Origin: Chloroflexota bacterium
GTDB taxonomy: Bacteria; Chloroflexota; UBA6077; FW602-bin22; CADDYW01
NCBI GenBank assembly: GCA_902810745.1
Contig: CADDYW010000009.1
Span: 1-64,000 of the forward strand
Direction of reading: 5' to 3'
DNA: 64,000 bases
A program made the translations under genes and the position numbers. This document shows positions 1-8,840 of the stretch, piece by piece. The notes under the pieces were generated by a model. That model did not search any database. It was not told the DNA's origin and saw only the letters and a list, made by a program, of their open reading frames with translations. How positions within the stretch are numbered: the stretch's first letter is position 1; each line of letters begins with the position of its first letter.

Positions 1-75
1 GGATACCGCTTCGCGGCGCCTGCCGAGGCGCCCGCTCCGGTGGCGGCACCCGCGGCGGCCACGGCGTCGACGTAG
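1..75 (+). CDS. C-terminal tail of a response regulator (partial)
   Basis: The window opens inside a reading frame that ends with TAG at 73-75. The visible peptide begins GYRF and continues as an Ala/Pro-rich tail of about 20 residues. GYRF is the usual end of the winged-helix DNA-binding domain of OmpR/PhoB-type response regulators (RGVGYRF), so this is probably the end of such a regulator with a short low-complexity extension. Only 24 residues are visible, so the assignment rests on that four-residue signature and the matching GC-rich codon usage. Confidence 0.45.
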   Translation, partial: GYRFAAPAEAPAPVAAPAAATAST

Positions 76-301
76 GCGCGCGGCGAGTCCGGAAAGCCGC
101 ACGATCCCCGCACGCCATCGCGCGCCCGCCCGCGCCCGGAGGCGACACGCGCGGGTTCCGGTCCCTCGCCAACGTCCGCTGCGGGGAGACCGGCCGCGAA
201 AGCGGCGGCGCCTGCTGGTCGACGGTGCGCAGGGGGCGCGGCCAGCACCAAGCGCCCTGAAGAGATCTGGCAAGAGGGTTTCCTCGGGCGGTAGCTAGAG
301 T
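76..301. other. Intergenic stretch, nothing recognised
   Basis: Very GC-rich sequence between the regulator tail and the first copy of the dispersed repeat. No reading frame with a credible start, no RNA motif and no promoter were recognised here. Confidence 0.5.
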
Positions 302-460
302 ACCGGGCAGTAAGAATAAGCCGGCAGCCGTTCCATCCCCCGGTGGGAGAGGGGCCGGGGGTCCCGTGCGGCGCCGCGGACTCACGCCCTCACGCCGGCC
401 CTCTCCCAGAAGGAGAGAGGCAGCCATCTCCCCGGCAGCTCAGCCTTTCTGCTTGATGCT
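302..460 (+). repeat. Dispersed hairpin-rich repeat, copy 1
   Basis: About 160 bp. It shares blocks in the same order with copies at 29416-29590 (same orientation) and 49574-49740 (inverted): GGGCAGTnnGAATAAGC, GCAGCCG, a CCTCTCCC/GGTGAGGG block, GGTCCC..GCGGCGCCGCGGA, CCTCACnCCGG, AGAAGGAGAG, CATCTCCCCGGCAGCT and CTTTC..GATGCT. Arms such as CCCTCTCCC / GGAGAGAGG can fold back. Its right end runs into the neighbouring HAD gene: the last codons (SIKQKG) and the stop codon at 440-442 lie inside the repeat, so insertion or capture of this element has set the C-terminus of that protein. Confidence 0.8.
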
Positions 461-1264
461 AGGGCGGTCGAGCACGAAGCGTTCGAGTGCGACGGCGACG
501 CCGTCGTCGGCAACGCTCGGGACGATCTCCTCGGCGACGGCCAGGACGTCCGGGTGGGCATTCTCGACGGCAATGCCCAGCCCGGCGCAGTGCAGCATCT
601 CCACGTCATTCCAGTCGTCGCCAATCGCGAGAACCTCTCGCAGCGGAATCCCGAGGGTTCGAGCAAGCCAGGCTACTGCCGACCCCTTATGAACGCTTGG
701 ATGGCTGAACTCGGTCAGCAGAGGGTGGCCGGTCGTCACGTGGAGGCGCGGATGGAAAATCTGGCGCATCTCTTCGACGAGACTCCGGGTTCGTTCTGGT
801 GGGGCGTCAACCGCCAGGTGGGTTGGATCGTCTTGAAGGAAGGCGAGGAGATCGCCCACGGCGGTGGCGCGGACTCGCGTCAGCGATTCGTAGTTGAACG
901 CGTTCGGGTCGATTCGATCGACGAAGACGCGATTATCGATGTAGACGCGAGCAGGGAGCGCGCGGGAGCGGGCCGCGACGATGACCTCGCGGGCGAGATC
1001 GAGTGGAACTCCACGCCGATACCGCGGTTCACGCGTGACTGGATCGACGATAAGCGCGCCACCGTAGCAAATGACTGGCGAGCGCAGGCCAAGCATCTCC
1101 ACCAACGGCTCGAGCAGCAGGTACATCCGTCCACTTGCGAGGGTGACATACACGCCACGCTGCTGCGTGCGCGCGATGGCTTCGTGTACCCGCGGCGAGA
1201 TGGACTTGCCCCGCTCGATCAAGGTCCCGTCGACGTCGATCACGATTAGTCGAAAGCGCGCCAC
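440..1264 (-). CDS. Cof-type HAD-superfamily hydrolase
   Basis: A 274-residue cytoplasmic phosphatase of the Cof/YidA branch (HAD class IIB), usually acting on sugar phosphates or other phosphorylated metabolites. Motif I is IDVDGTL near the N-terminus (nucleophile Asp and acid/base Asp), motif II is the ASGR segment around residue 43, and motif IV is GDDWND around residue 225. The long insert between them is the type C2 cap. The start is GTG at 1264, with AAGGAG six bases upstream. The last residues and stop codon come from the dispersed repeat at 302-460. It is monocistronic as far as visible. The substrate cannot be inferred from sequence. Confidence 0.85.
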   Translation of the reverse strand: MARFRLIVIDVDGTLIERGKSISPRVHEAIARTQQRGVYVTLASGRMYLLLEPLVEMLGLRSPVICYGGALIVDPVTREPRYRRGVPLDLAREVIVAARSRALPARVYIDNRVFVDRIDPNAFNYESLTRVRATAVGDLLAFLQDDPTHLAVDAPPERTRSLVEEMRQIFHPRLHVTTGHPLLTEFSHPSVHKGSAVAWLARTLGIPLREVLAIGDDWNDVEMLHCAGLGIAVENAHPDVLAVAEEIVPSVADDGVAVALERFVLDRPSIKQKG

Positions 1265-1489
1265 GGCTCCTTACATCTATCTAACGTGGGGATTGCAGGT
1301 TTTTATCACCGTCTAACGGCTTGCAGCTAGCATGCGTCGTGTGGAAGGGCGGGGATGCCACCTGGAGCTTGACCCAGCGCCACGGGTCGAGCGGTAAACT
1401 GTCCAGGAAAGGAGGTGGCGTCGCGGCGTCCCTGCCCTGGGGGTTTCTGACTGCGACTCCCGTGGTCAACGGATGCACCCGCGCATACC

Positions 1490-1942
1490 CTACTCTTCCT
1501 CGACCTCTTCGAACTCGGCTTCGATGCGTTCTTTCAGTCCCTCGAGCATCGCCTCATCCGCCTGCCGTAGCTGCGCCTCGGCAAGCTTGCTCAGTAGCCG
1601 CCAGATACCGCGGAACCGATATTCACTCGTCATCGTCAGCCGGGTCTGGTCGCCTTCGGGCTCGAGACGCGTGATGACCCGAACCATCCCATTCTGAGCG
1701 CCGACGACCTCCTCCTCTATTCGCTCTCGCGGATACAGCGTATAGCGCCGTCGCTGCTGGATGCGCCTCCCGTCACGCTCCCACTCGTTCTCGCAGAGAA
1801 CTGTGTTCCCCTGGCGCTCGATGATAGTCTGCGACTTCAGACTGGGGTTGATTCTGAGTCGAACCGGGCCACCGTATTCGGTGAGAATGTCGAAAACGTC
1901 GTCACGCGGTGCGTCGATGACGATGGTGGCTTCGATGAGCAA
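1490..1942 (-). CDS. SRPBCC (START/polyketide-cyclase-like) protein
   Basis: About 150 residues with the typical SRPBCC opening (IEATIVIDAPRDDVFDILTEY), strands carrying NEWERDGRRIQQRRRYTLYP and a long amphipathic C-terminal helix ending in an acidic EEVEEE tail. These helix-grip proteins bind hydrophobic ligands or lipids; no ligand can be named. I prefer the TTG at 1942 because AGAGGA sits six bases upstream and the fold starts right there; a GTG at 1960 would add six residues. The gene is alone between the HAD gene and a plus-strand membrane protein. Confidence 0.7.
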   Translation of the reverse strand: MLIEATIVIDAPRDDVFDILTEYGGPVRLRINPSLKSQTIIERQGNTVLCENEWERDGRRIQQRRRYTLYPRERIEEEVVGAQNGMVRVITRLEPEGDQTRLTMTSEYRFRGIWRLLSKLAEAQLRQADEAMLEGLKERIEAEFEEVEEE

Positions 1943-2106
1943 CGCCAATCCTCTCGACACGATCAGGGTCTATCAGATCGATTATAGCGCCGAGGCTTAC
2001 GTAGCCACAAGAGCGACGATCAGAACGAGCTTTCCGGAAGCGATTTGACAACGACTCGCGGCGAGGTTTATAGTTCAAGCCGAGTTTCGGGCAGGAATGG
2101 ATACAC

Positions 2107-2814
2107 GTGGTCAACCCCTTCGGCATTATCTGGAGAGCCGTCGTCGACGTTTACGGTGAGCTCTTCCCCATGGTCGGGATGAATCTGCTCTGGCTGCTGC
2201 TGAGTATCCCGATCGTCGCCGTCCTCACGCTTCTTCTTGCGCTCGTCCGTGTACCACCTGAGATCGCATTCCTCCTGGCGATGCTTTTTGCCGTGCTTGC
2301 GCCGAGTCCCGCCTCGATTGGCATTCACAACTACGCGAATCAGCTGGTGAAGGAGGAGCGGGTCGAATTCGATCTGTTCTGGAGCGGACTGAAGACACTG
2401 GGGTTGCGCAGCCTCGGTTTGCTGGCGATCAGCGCGGTCGTGACCATCCTGCTGGGGGTGAACCTCGCATTCTACCTCAATAGCAGTGTGCGCCTGCTCC
2501 AGTTCGTGGCGATACTCTGGTTCTACGTTCTGATTCTCTGGTTCACCATGCTGCTCTATATGAATCCTCTTCTGGTCGAGCAGCACACGAAGAGCTACCG
2601 CCTGATCCTTCGGAACGCCTTTGTGCTTGCGATCGACAACATCATCCCGAGCTTGCTGCTTTTGATCGTCCTCGTCGTCGTCAGCGTCGTCAGCATCGGC
2701 GTTACCTTGCTCGTCGCTTTGGTGTCTGGCGCGTTGGTTGCAGATGTCCAGACGCGCGCGGTGCTCACCTACCTCGAGAAGTACGAAGCGCGGACGGCGA
2801 AGCAATCTTCCTGA
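2107..2814 (+). CDS. YesL-like (DUF624) integral membrane protein
   Basis: A 235-residue protein with about five to six hydrophobic segments (about residues 20-45, 50-70, 100-125, 135-155 and 180-215) and the typical DUF624/YesL pattern: an N-terminal amphipathic start (NPFGIIWRAVVDVYGELFPMVGMN), PSPASIGIHNYANQLVKEE in the first loop and a C-terminal soluble tail. YesL proteins often sit near carbohydrate-uptake genes, but no such genes are adjacent here and the function is unknown. GTG start; the ribosome-binding site is weak. Confidence 0.65.
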   Translation: MVNPFGIIWRAVVDVYGELFPMVGMNLLWLLLSIPIVAVLTLLLALVRVPPEIAFLLAMLFAVLAPSPASIGIHNYANQLVKEERVEFDLFWSGLKTLGLRSLGLLAISAVVTILLGVNLAFYLNSSVRLLQFVAILWFYVLILWFTMLLYMNPLLVEQHTKSYRLILRNAFVLAIDNIIPSLLLLIVLVVVSVVSIGVTLLVALVSGALVADVQTRAVLTYLEKYEARTAKQSS

Positions 2815-2938
2815 CGGCTCAGCGCAGAGCCTGCGCCCTGGCGACCAGGCGCCTGCGATTTTACAGATTTTTAAAACATGCCCGACGTCTCGTGGCTACA
2901 ATTCATCCGGCTAACCATCTCCCTATCCCCAGCCTGGC

Positions 2939-4810
2939 ATGGTGGTCCCGATTCGGAAGAACGCCCGTGCTCAGTTTGCCGCCCTTCTCGTACTGGCGTA
3001 CGTGCTACTGGCGTCGGCATATGGGGTCGCCGTGCCAGCGTGGGAGGCACCGGATGAACCGGCCCATTTCGAGTACGTCGAGCAGGTCGCCCTCCGCCAT
3101 TCTCTCCCCGTTGATCATCCCGGCGCCCTCGGCGAGGAACACCAGCCCCCCCTGTATTATCTGCTCGGCGTCCTGGCTACGCTCCCTGCGAATCTGAGTG
3201 ATCCGTCGGGTGCGTTTCGGGCCAACACGCGTTTTCTCTTCGCGGGCCACGGTGGGACAGATATCAACGCGGCAATTCACGGGTCCTCGGAGACCTTTCC
3301 CTTCCGTGGCCAGGCGCTCGGACTTCATCTTGCTCGCGAGATGTCGATACTCCTTGGCGCGGTGACCGTGATCCTCGTCATCGCGATCGGCTGGGAGATC
3401 TTCCCGACGCAGCCCGCGATCGGTCTGCTCGCGGCGGCCTTCGCGGCGTTCGATCCTCAGTTCCTGTTCGTTAGCGCCGCCGTCAACAATGATAACCTGC
3501 TCACGTGCCTGTCAACCGGCGCGACCTGGCAGATGCTGCGCATTCTGCGGCAGCCCGGGTCGAACGGTCGGCAGTGGATCGTCCTCGGAGGCTGGACCGC
3601 CCTGGCTGTACTGGCCAAGCTGACTGGTCTGACCGTCGGGGTCGTAGCCGGAATTCTGCTGCTGGGGCTCGTCCTTTATCATCGGTCGACGGCGCTGCTC
3701 GTCAAGGGTGCCGTTGCCCTGCTCGTCCCCGTGCTCGCACTCGACTCCTGGTGGTTTGCTCGAAACGCGCTCCTGTACCACCACGTGGTCGGCTGGGCCA
3801 TGGATCCACAAAATCGGCGCACTGGTCCCCTTCGGCTCGGCGATCTCGAAGATCTCCTCAGGACTCAGTTCCATTCCTTCTGGGGCGAATTTGGCTGGAT
3901 GGACGTGCCCGCGCCGAGCTGGTTTAGCGTGGCAAGCGGCGTCCTGACCCTGGTCGGGGTCGTGGGTATTGCCTGGCTCCTCCTCGGAGGCCGCGTTCGG
4001 ACGTGGACTGGCTTTCAGAAAGCTGCCCTGGGACTCCTTGTCCTCGACGCGGCCGTCGTCGAGCTTGCCGTGATTGGCGTCGTCCTCAGCGGCTGCAACG
4101 GTGCCTGCTACCAGGGGCGCTTTCTCTTTCCGGCGATAGGGCCACTCATGCTCTTGCTGGCGACCGCGGTCGTCGGTCTGCTGCCAGGGCGGGTGGTGAA
4201 TGCAGCCACCGTCGGGTTCGTTGTCCTGCTCTCCGCGACCGCGATCTACATGCTGGCTCGGGTCATCCGCCCCGCGTACGCGATCGTGGCGTTGCCAACC
4301 TGGCAGCTCTGGCTCGTTCCGAATCCAGCTGACGTTCGCTTCGGAGATAGCTTCCGTCTGCGCGGCTACCAGGCGACCCTGGAGTCGGGAGGCCGGTCAC
4401 TGCGGGTTCTCTTGTTCTGGGAGGCCGCGGTGCACCCGGACTTTGACTATTCCGTCTTTGTGCACGTTGTCGACCGCGCGGGGAAGCTTGTTGCGCAGAA
4501 GGACCAGGCGCCCGGTGCTGACCGAGGCTATCCGCCGAGTAACTGGGCCGCGGGCGACGTCGTCTCCGACGCGCATCTGATCGAACTGCCGGACGACGTA
4601 CCAGACGGAACGTATCGCCTGGAGATTGGCGTCTACAACTGGCAGAGCGGCCAGGTGCTTCCCGTCGTGGATCCCGCGTCGAACCCGCGGACCGCCTTCG
4701 TCCTCGACCGTACGATCCGGCGAAATGGACAGCACTGGCTGGTCGAGACAGCCGCCGAGAAGGCGCCCCACCTCCCAGGCGCTCTTGCGCGACTCATCCC
4801 TGGCTGGTGA
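2939..4810 (+). CDS. Polytopic glycosyltransferase-like membrane protein with C-terminal beta-sandwich
   Basis: A 623-residue protein with ten or more membrane helices. After the first helix it carries APDEPAHFEYV (about residues 36-46) and EEHQPPLYYLLG, the acidic first-loop signature of the GT-C/DUF2142 and ArnT-like superfamily that transfers sugars from polyprenyl-phosphate donors. From about residue 465 the protein becomes soluble and beta-rich (VRFGDSFRLRGYQA, YSVFVHVVDRAGK, YRLEIGVYN), a domain often attached to such enzymes in Chloroflexota, probably exposed outside the membrane. The stop codon overlaps the start of a truncated ABC ATPase fragment, so the extreme C-terminus may have been altered by a deletion. 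The acceptor is unknown. Confidence 0.7.
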   Translation: MVVPIRKNARAQFAALLVLAYVLLASAYGVAVPAWEAPDEPAHFEYVEQVALRHSLPVDHPGALGEEHQPPLYYLLGVLATLPANLSDPSGAFRANTRFLFAGHGGTDINAAIHGSSETFPFRGQALGLHLAREMSILLGAVTVILVIAIGWEIFPTQPAIGLLAAAFAAFDPQFLFVSAAVNNDNLLTCLSTGATWQMLRILRQPGSNGRQWIVLGGWTALAVLAKLTGLTVGVVAGILLLGLVLYHRSTALLVKGAVALLVPVLALDSWWFARNALLYHHVVGWAMDPQNRRTGPLRLGDLEDLLRTQFHSFWGEFGWMDVPAPSWFSVASGVLTLVGVVGIAWLLLGGRVRTWTGFQKAALGLLVLDAAVVELAVIGVVLSGCNGACYQGRFLFPAIGPLMLLLATAVVGLLPGRVVNAATVGFVVLLSATAIYMLARVIRPAYAIVALPTWQLWLVPNPADVRFGDSFRLRGYQATLESGGRSLRVLLFWEAAVHPDFDYSVFVHVVDRAGKLVAQKDQAPGADRGYPPSNWAAGDVVSDAHLIELPDDVPDGTYRLEIGVYNWQSGQVLPVVDPASNPRTAFVLDRTIRRNGQHWLVETAAEKAPHLPGALARLIPGW

Positions 4811-5156
4811 TTCAATCGAGCAAGTTTGCCGTCGGGTCATCGTGATCAATCACGGCGCGCTGGTCTTCGACGACACGGTTGCCGAGCTCAAGCGGTCGTA
4901 TCTCCGGCGGAAAGTGATCGACCTGAAGCTGGCGGACGAGAGCATCTCGGTCGGGCTGGCTGGCGCGACCTTCCTGGACGCAGCGCCGTATCGGCTTCGC
5001 CTGGAGGTCGATCTAGATAGACAGCCGATCGAGCAGCTCATCGCGCAGATCGTGGCGAGCTATCGCGTCGCGGATCTAACCGTCGAAGAGCCGCCGCTCG
5101 ACGAGGTGATCGCGGCGATCTACAGGGCGACGGGACGAACCGCGGCGAGCCGGTGA
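4809..5156 (+). pseudogene. Truncated ABC-2 exporter ATPase (C-terminal fragment)
   Basis: The frame reads DSIEQVCRRVIVINHGALVFDD and then continues as the typical C-terminal tail of an ABC-2-type ATPase (ELKRSYLRRKVIDLKLAD, then DLTVEEPPLDEVIAAIYR). This part normally follows the H-loop. Everything before it is missing: Walker A, Q-loop, signature and Walker B. The fragment abuts the stop codon of the upstream membrane protein exactly, and no start codon or ribosome-binding site is present at the junction. The simplest reading is a deletion that removed about 200 N-terminal residues, leaving a non-functional relic at the head of an exporter operon. Confidence 0.75.
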
Positions 5157-5160
5157 GAAC

Positions 5161-5964
5161 GTGATGATGACGCAGCTGCGTAAATACTCCGAGGTTCTCG
5201 TCGTAACGGCGCAGAGCACGCTGGCGTATCCGCTCGACGTGCTGGCGCGCTCGGACTTGATGGCGGTGGTCATCTTCGTCTTCATCCAGCTCTGGGCGGT
5301 GACGTTCCAGGTGTCGGGGCGCACGTCCGTCGGCGGATTCGATCTTCCTCGCATGATCTGGTACCTGGTGCTGACCGAGACGATCATCATGAGCTGTCCC
5401 CGGACCTTCACTCTGATCGACCAGGACGTGAAGAGCGGCGATCTGGCCTATACGTTGAATCGCCCGTATAATTACGCCCTCTTCCAGTTCGCCACGTACA
5501 TGGGCAATGGGCTGCTGGCCCTCCCGCTGAACTTTTCTGTCGGCGCGATTCTCGCGCTCACGCTGGCCGGTGCGCCGCCGATCCCCGCCCTGGCGTGGCC
5601 AGCCGTAATTTTCGTGTCGCTCCTGGCGATGTCGCTGAACTTCGTAATCGAGCTGGGAATTGGCCTGCTTGCATTCTGGTTCGAGGATACGTACGCCTTC
5701 TTCTGGATCTATCAGAAGATCGTGTTCACCCTGGGTGGTCTCTTTCTGCCGCTCGACCTCTTTCCCCCCGTGTTACGTCAGGTCGCGGCGAACCTGCCGT
5801 TCACGTCGATCTCCTATCTGCCCGCGAAGCTCGCGGCTGCCTTCGACGTAACGCGCTTTTTCGAAACGGCTGCAACGCAGGTTCTCTGGCTGGTTGCCGT
5901 GGCGGCGGTCGCCGCGTTGATCTATCGTGGCGGTGTCCGTCGCGTCGACGTGAACGGAGGCTAG
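5161..5964 (+). CDS. ABC-2 family permease subunit (first of pair)
   Basis: A 267-residue protein with six predicted membrane helices. It belongs to the ABC-2/DUF990-type permeases that pair with a second, similar permease and an ATPase: N-terminal KYSEVLVVTAQSTLAYPLDVLARS, then DQDVKSGDLAYTLNRPYNY, then WIYQKIVFTLGGLFLPLDLFP. It starts four bases after the ATPase fragment (GTG, with ATG options at 5164 and 5167) and is followed five bases later by the second permease. The frame is intact, but with its ATPase truncated and its partner interrupted it is probably non-functional unless another ATPase serves it. Confidence 0.75.
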   Translation: MMMTQLRKYSEVLVVTAQSTLAYPLDVLARSDLMAVVIFVFIQLWAVTFQVSGRTSVGGFDLPRMIWYLVLTETIIMSCPRTFTLIDQDVKSGDLAYTLNRPYNYALFQFATYMGNGLLALPLNFSVGAILALTLAGAPPIPALAWPAVIFVSLLAMSLNFVIELGIGLLAFWFEDTYAFFWIYQKIVFTLGGLFLPLDLFPPVLRQVAANLPFTSISYLPAKLAAAFDVTRFFETAATQVLWLVAVAAVAALIYRGGVRRVDVNGG

Positions 5965-5969
5965 CAAGA

Positions 5970-6755
5970 ATGCGACGGCTCCTCGATTTCGTCGCGGCGT
6001 ACGCCATGCTCAACCTTTCTGCTGCCGTGCAGTATCGCGCCAGCTTCATCTCGCAGGTCGTTGGCATGGCGCTGAACGATAGCATCATGATCTTTTTCTG
6101 GTGGCTGTTCTTCCTGCGGTTCCAGCAGGTTGGTGGCTAGGAGCTGGCGGATGTCCTCAGACTGTGGGGCGTCGTTGCGGTCTCCTTTGGGCTGGGAACC
6201 GCGATCTTCGGAAACGGCCCGCGCCTGGCGACGGTGATCACGACCGGACAGCTCGATTACTACCTGTCGCTGCCCAGGGACGTGCTGGTCCACATTTTGA
6301 TCAGCCGATCAAGCACGTCGGCCTGGGGCGACGTGCTCTTTGGCATTGTCGCGTACTGCCTCGCGGGCAACCTTCGACCCGCGTCGCTGCTGCTGTTTCT
6401 TGCTTTCTCGTGCACTGGCTGCGCGGTGACAGTCGCCTATCACGTGCTGGTCGGGTCAGCCGCGTTCTGGATCGGCAACTCGGAGTCGTTCAGCACGCAG
6501 GCTAGCAGTGCCATGACCAGCTTTTCGACGTATCCTGGCAGCATCTTCCGAGGGTGGGTCAAGCTCCTGACGTTCACGCTGATCCCTGCCGGCATGGTCG
6601 GACACGTGCCGGTCGAACTATTGCGACGGTTCGATCCCCTGCTGTTCGCTGGAGTCATTACCTTCGCCATCGCATTCGTCGTCATCGCGGCAGTCGTGTT
6701 TCGCCTCAGGCTTCGGCGATACGAGTCGGGAAATCTGCTTGTCCTGCGTGGGTAA
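5970..6755 (+). pseudogene. Second ABC-2 permease, interrupted by in-frame amber codon
   Basis: Reading from ATG 5970, the frame gives RRLLDFVAAYAMLNLSAAVQ.., then hits TAG at 6138-6140 (codon 57). It continues in the same frame as ELADVLRLWGVVAVSFGLG and several more membrane helices to TAA at 6753-6755. The complete frame would be 261 residues, the normal size for this permease family, and no frameshift is needed. The context (GG-stop-ELADVLRLW) suggests a Trp TGG changed to TAG. An internal ATG at 6234 opens a 173-residue remainder, but it has no clear ribosome-binding site. With the truncated ATPase upstream, this marks a dying exporter operon. Confidence 0.8.
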
Positions 6756-6782
6756 ACGTCGGGTCGAATGGTATGGGCATGG

Positions 6783-6788
6783 TATAAT
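6783..6788 (+). promoter_or_regulatory. Extended -10 promoter for yebC-ruvC-ruvA
   Basis: CATGGTATAAT gives a perfect -10 hexamer with the TG-n extension and no good -35. The same CATGGTATAAT string stands in front of hisS at 40904. Transcription would begin near 6795, leaving a leader of about 130 nt before yebC. Confidence 0.6.
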
Positions 6789-6820
6789 CGTACGTTGGGT
6801 TTCAACGGACCGTACTGGAT

Positions 6821-6844
6821 GCCGGGCGGCAGACGCTGCCCGGC
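6821..6844 (+). other. Stable hairpin in yebC leader
   Basis: GCCGGGC at 6821 pairs with GCCCGGC ending at 6844, and the stem can extend through GGC/GCT to a four-base AGAC loop, giving about ten pairs in RNA. It is not followed by a U-tract, so it is a leader structure rather than a terminator. A regulatory role is only a possibility. Confidence 0.4.
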
Positions 6845-6922
6845 TTGAGGGCTATGACGAGTCTTTTACTAGCGTCTCTGCTTCTCGCGTGACCGTGGGC
6901 TCCAACGAAAGGATGGTCAAAG

Positions 6923-7672
6923 ATGTCAGGACATAGTAAATGGGCGCAGATCAAGCACCAGAAGGCCGGAAACGACGCGAAGCGCGGGCAGCTTTTCACC
7001 AAGCTCGGGCGCGAGATCTCGATCGCCGCCCGCGAGGGTGGGCCTGATCCCGAGGCGAACGTCCGGCTGAGGCTGGCGATCCAGCGAGCCCGCGACGCGA
7101 ATATGCCAACCGAGAATATCGAGCGCGCGATCAAGCGTGGTTCGGGCCAGGGCGATGGGGCCGCGCTGGAGGAGGCGGTGTACGAAGGGTACGGGCCCGG
7201 CGGTGCTGCGATGCTGGTCCACGTAGCCACGGACAATCGCAACCGCACGACCGCCGAGATTCGTAATGCCTTCACGCGCGGCGGAGGAAACCTGGGCGAG
7301 AGTGGGTGTGTTGCGTGGCTCTTCGAGCCGCGTGGTGTGATCGAGGTGGAGGTTGACGGGAACGATCCCGACGAGCTCGCCCTTCAGGCGATCGACGCGG
7401 GCGCCGAGGACGTTCAGAGCGAGGGATCGACTGTATCGATCTACACGGAACCGTCCGCGCTCGATCGGGTACGCCAGGCGCTCGCCGCGCGGAATATCCG
7501 CATTGCCTCGGCCGAGACGACGATGGTTCCCAAGACGACCGTTACGACCGACGACGAGACCGCGCTGAAGGTGCTGCGTCTGATCGACCGTCTGGAAGAG
7601 CTTGACGACGTCCAGAAAGTGTACACAAACCTGGAAATAGCGGACGCCGTCCTGGAACAGTACGCGAAGTGA
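6923..7672 (+). CDS. yebC: YebC/PmpR family protein
   Basis: A 249-residue member of the YebC/TACO1 family, complete from SGHSKWAQIKHQK to the end. Family hallmarks present are KAGNDAKRGQLFTKLGREI, NMPTENIERAIKRG, YEGYGPGG and NRNRTTAEIRNAFTRGGGNLGESG. Members act as transcriptional regulators or assist translation of proline-rich stretches on the ribosome; a role in controlling the adjacent ruv genes is known in some species. AAAGGATGG precedes the ATG. It is first in a tight operon with ruvC (10 bp gap) and ruvA. Confidence 0.95.
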   Translation: MSGHSKWAQIKHQKAGNDAKRGQLFTKLGREISIAAREGGPDPEANVRLRLAIQRARDANMPTENIERAIKRGSGQGDGAALEEAVYEGYGPGGAAMLVHVATDNRNRTTAEIRNAFTRGGGNLGESGCVAWLFEPRGVIEVEVDGNDPDELALQAIDAGAEDVQSEGSTVSIYTEPSALDRVRQALAARNIRIASAETTMVPKTTVTTDDETALKVLRLIDRLEELDDVQKVYTNLEIADAVLEQYAK

Positions 7673-7682
7673 AAATCGCGGC

Positions 7683-8201
7683 ATGACGCGCTGTGTGCTT
7701 GGCGTAGATCCGGGCACCGCGCGCATGGGATACGCGGTCATTCGCCAGGACGGCGGCCAGGTTAATCTGCTGACCTGCGGTGTCATCGAAACGGCGAGCG
7801 CCTCACCACTCGAGGAGCGTTTGAGCGCCCTCTATAGCGGGATTCTTCAGATCATCGACGAATTTCGGCCGACCGAGCTGGCAATCGAGGAGCTCTTTTT
7901 CAACCGCAACGTTCGAAGTGCACTCTCGGTCGGGCAGGCGCGGGGCGTGGCGTTGCTGGCCGCGGCTCACCGCCAGCTTCGCGTGTTTCATTACACACCG
8001 CTTGAGGTGAAGGAAGCCGTGACCGGCTTCGGGCGGGCGCGGAAGGAGCAGGTCCAGGAGATGGTCAGGGTGCTTCTTGGCCTGTCGGCCATTCCCGAGC
8101 CGGACGACGCCGCGGATGCCGCGGCGCTCGCATTGTGTCACGTCAATAGCGCATCCGGACGAGAGCGCTACGATCGTTTGATGCACGCAAACGACTCTTG
8201 A
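7683..8201 (+). CDS. ruvC: Crossover junction endodeoxyribonuclease RuvC
   Basis: A 172-residue Holliday-junction resolvase that acts as a dimer, cutting symmetrically in the RuvABC complex. The RNase H-like fold and acidic residues are visible: LGVDPGTARMGYAV (first Asp), LAIEELFFNRN (Glu), then EPDDAADAAALALCH, which carries the C-terminal acidic cluster. Length is normal. It lies 10 bp after yebC and 9 bp before the long ruvA frame, so the three are co-transcribed. Confidence 0.95.
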   Translation: MTRCVLGVDPGTARMGYAVIRQDGGQVNLLTCGVIETASASPLEERLSALYSGILQIIDEFRPTELAIEELFFNRNVRSALSVGQARGVALLAAAHRQLRVFHYTPLEVKEAVTGFGRARKEQVQEMVRVLLGLSAIPEPDDAADAAALALCHVNSASGRERYDRLMHANDS

Positions 8202-8258
8202 GCCAGGCTCGTGGAGCTGGCGCGGGCGGACGCGCTCGCTGGGATCAGGGAGGGTCAG

Positions 8259-8840
8259 GTGATTTCTGCCATTCGGGGCACGCTCGAAGCGGTCGGTCCA
8301 GACTGGGCCATCGTGGAGATTGGCGGAATTAGCTTGCGCGTCTTCGCGCCGACAAGCACACTGAACCGTCTCCCTCCCATTGGTCAGAGCGTCCGACTAC
8401 TCACTCATCTCTATCTCCGCGAAGATGCTCTCGCCCTCTACGGGTTTCTCTCTCCGGACGAGCGTGACGTGTTCGAGCAGCTCCTCGGGGTTTCTGGCGT
8501 CGGGCCAAAGCTGGCGCTGGCGATGCTCTCCGGGGCCTCGGCCGAGGCCCTGCGGCGAGCGATTGCGAGCGAGAGCGTGGAACAGCTGACCGTGATCCCG
8601 GGCATCGGAAAGAAGCTCGCGGCTCGGCTCATCCTCGAGCTACGAGGCAAGCTTGCCGTGTCGAACGGAACGAAACCGACCGACGAACGTTCAATCGACG
8701 CCGACGTGGCCGACGCTCTCCTCGGACTGGGCTATAGCGCGACGGATGCGCAAGCAGCGATCAGGAGCCTGCCGACCGATCGCGCGCTGGACCTCGAAGA
8801 GCGGATACGCCTGGCACTGCAGTACTTTGCGAAGCGCTAG
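8259..8840 (+). CDS. ruvA: Holliday junction helicase subunit RuvA
   Basis: A 193-residue protein that binds Holliday junctions as a tetramer and targets the RuvB motor. It shows the N-terminal OB fold (ISAIRGTLEAVGPDWAIVEIGGI), two helix-hairpin-helix motifs (LLGVSGVGPKLALAML and VIPGIGKKLAARLILEL) and the C-terminal RuvB-binding domain (ADALLGLGYSATDAQAAI). I chose GTG 8259 because GGGAGGG lies just upstream and the conserved start (VISAIRG) follows; an upstream GTG at 8211 would add 16 unconserved residues. No ruvB is found in this window, so it must lie elsewhere. Confidence 0.93.
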   Translation: MISAIRGTLEAVGPDWAIVEIGGISLRVFAPTSTLNRLPPIGQSVRLLTHLYLREDALALYGFLSPDERDVFEQLLGVSGVGPKLALAMLSGASAEALRRAIASESVEQLTVIPGIGKKLAARLILELRGKLAVSNGTKPTDERSIDADVADALLGLGYSATDAQAAIRSLPTDRALDLEERIRLALQYFAKR

